A stretch of DNA of 5,559 nucleotides, taken from assembly GCA_003242495.1 (NCBI GenBank), contig QGUO01000261.1:1-5559 (forward strand), in the 5' to 3' direction. The position numbers were made by a program, and so were the translations under genes. Positions 4,533-5,559 of the stretch are shown one piece after another; positions within the stretch are counted from its first letter, which is position 1; every line of letters starts with the position of its first letter. Origin of the DNA: Pseudomonadota bacterium (GTDB lineage: Bacteria; Pseudomonadota; Gammaproteobacteria; Steroidobacterales; Steroidobacteraceae). The notes under the pieces are model-generated. The model did not search any database, was not told the DNA's origin, and saw nothing but the letters and a program-made list of their open reading frames with translations.

Positions 4533-5559
4533 GTGAAAAAGAACACCAGTTCGGCTCTGCTCGGAACGGCTGAGGGCGCGGCCGGGACGATGCACGGAAC
4601 GGATGCCGCCCTGTTCGTCATCAACCTGTGCACCTCCATGGCGCCGATCCCGGTGCCGGGCAAGACCCTGCCGGGACTCGAGGTCTACCGCCTCTACCAA
4701 GTGATGCGCATCGAAGACGGGCGCACGCGCTATCGCCTGCGCCTGGGCTTCTTCTCGACCAAAGCGGATGCCGACGCGGCGCTGGTACGCGTCCGGGACG
4801 CCTACCCCACGGCCTTCGCCACCTGCATGGCATCCGAAGATCAGAAGTTCGCGCGCGCCTTCTTCGCCAACACCCCGCAAGCAGCGCGGCAGCAAGCCGC
4901 CACCACGGCGGCGCGCCCGCAGAGTCAACCTGCAGCGGCAAGCACGCCGCCCAAGCCCGCGCCCGCAGCGCAACCGGCGCCCCAGACCGCGGCCCGCGCG
5001 GCCAAGACGCCGGCTGCCGCGGCCCCGGCCCCCAAGACCCCGGCGGCCAGGCCGGCCGCCGCCTCGCGGCCGGCACCCGCGTCCCCCGCATCCACCACAT
5101 CGGAGGTCATCGAGGTGGAAGTGAGTTGGACACCGCCGCAGCCCACCACGCCGGCAGCGGCTTCCAAGCGCTCCGTGCAGCAGACCTCCGCCGGCCAACC
5201 ACCGGGCCAGGTGCCCGCAGGTGCCCCTCGGGCTTCCGCCCAGGCCACCCGGACAGCCGCCAGGAATGGTGCGTCGCCGCCTGCTCGGAAAGCGCCCGCC
5301 CAGGCACCCTCGGAGGTCGTCGAGCTGACGCTCGAACCCGAGGCGCCGGCCAAGGCCGCGCCGTCGACTCAGCCCGCGCCGACGTCGCCCCCGGGTGCCT
5401 TCCACGTGGGCAAGGGCGCGCAGATACCGGACGTGTCGTTGGATCTGCAGGCGGATACCGGCCCTGCCCCGCGTCCGGCCGCCCGGCGCAGCGGGCCCGC
5501 CGAGCCCTTCCATGTCGGCCGCTCCGCCGATCCGGCCTCGTTCCACAATGCCGCTCCGA
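4533..5559 (+). CDS. SPOR-domain protein with long Ala/Pro-rich linker (3' end outside window)
   Basis: 342 codons are visible and no stop occurs before the window end. GTG 4533 (MKKNTSSALLG...) is preferred because GGGGAAGAAGG directly precedes it; ATG 4590 is an alternative. Residues about 25-105 resemble a SPOR-like domain: ALFVINLCTSMAPIP, then LPGLEVYRLYQVMRIEDGRT, then RYRLRLGFFSTKADADAALV, then VRDAYPTAFATCM. The RLGFFSTKADADAAL strand-helix core is the typical SPOR signature. SPOR domains usually bind denuded peptidoglycan at division sites, but no clear signal peptide or membrane helix precedes it here, so envelope location is unproven. From residue 112 the sequence is a disordered Ala/Pro/Lys/Arg linker containing two similar acidic-aliphatic motifs (SEVIEVEVSW 190-199, SEVVELTLEPE 260-270) and two FHVG motifs (290-293, 326-329). 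A c-di-GMP riboswitch lies upstream in the same orientation. Long minus-strand frames here are shadows of this gene. Confidence 0.85.
   Translation, partial: MKKNTSSALLGTAEGAAGTMHGTDAALFVINLCTSMAPIPVPGKTLPGLEVYRLYQVMRIEDGRTRYRLRLGFFSTKADADAALVRVRDAYPTAFATCMASEDQKFARAFFANTPQAARQQAATTAARPQSQPAAASTPPKPAPAAQPAPQTAARAAKTPAAAAPAPKTPAARPAAASRPAPASPASTTSEVIEVEVSWTPPQPTTPAAASKRSVQQTSAGQPPGQVPAGAPRASAQATRTAARNGASPPARKAPAQAPSEVVELTLEPEAPAKAAPSTQPAPTSPPGAFHVGKGAQIPDVSLDLQADTGPAPRPAARRSGPAEPFHVGRSADPASFHNAAP

Noticed and set aside
4317..5546. Minus-strand reading frame of 409 residues opposite the SPOR-domain gene
   Set aside because: Its product is Gly/Arg-rich low complexity, as expected from the complement of Ala/Pro-rich codons. 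The plus strand has a good ribosome binding site, a recognisable domain and a riboswitch, so the minus frame is a shadow.

Overview
The window is very GC-rich, densely coded bacterial DNA. Protein similarities recalled from memory and the riboswitch type suggest a high-GC proteobacterium, perhaps a gammaproteobacterium near Xanthomonadales, Nevskiales or Steroidobacter. This placement is inference; the sequence carries no phylogenetic marker.

Layout. The left edge (2-973, +) holds the C-terminal part of a YcaD-like major facilitator transporter. It converges, with a 7-base gap, on a block of three minus-strand genes. Read in their own direction, these are: a 131-residue conserved soluble protein (2959-2564), followed by a strong GC hairpin; then a two-gene unit of a short secretin-like exported protein (2454-1612) and a membrane-anchored conserved protein (1610-981), whose GTG start lies one base after the secretin stop. 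Divergent from this block are two small plus-strand genes: a 99-residue protein with a three-cysteine cluster (3192-3491) and a 113-residue helical protein (3703-4044). Each is followed by a GC hairpin.

The right part is the most informative. From about 4258 to 4346 (+) lies a clear cyclic di-GMP-I (GEMM-I) riboswitch aptamer. A TTGACT -35 box and a weak -10 box end just before it. After the aptamer comes a leader of about 190 bases, then a GTG-started gene (4533 to beyond the window) with a good ribosome binding site. This gene has no stop inside the window. It encodes an N-terminal SPOR-like domain followed by a long Ala/Pro-rich linker carrying spaced repeats of short motifs. The likely logic is that c-di-GMP levels set expression of this SPOR-domain protein.

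No tRNA, rRNA, mobile element or CRISPR array was seen. Four hypothetical proteins (2959-2564, 1610-981, 3192-3491, 3703-4044) look like conserved genes without a function I can name.
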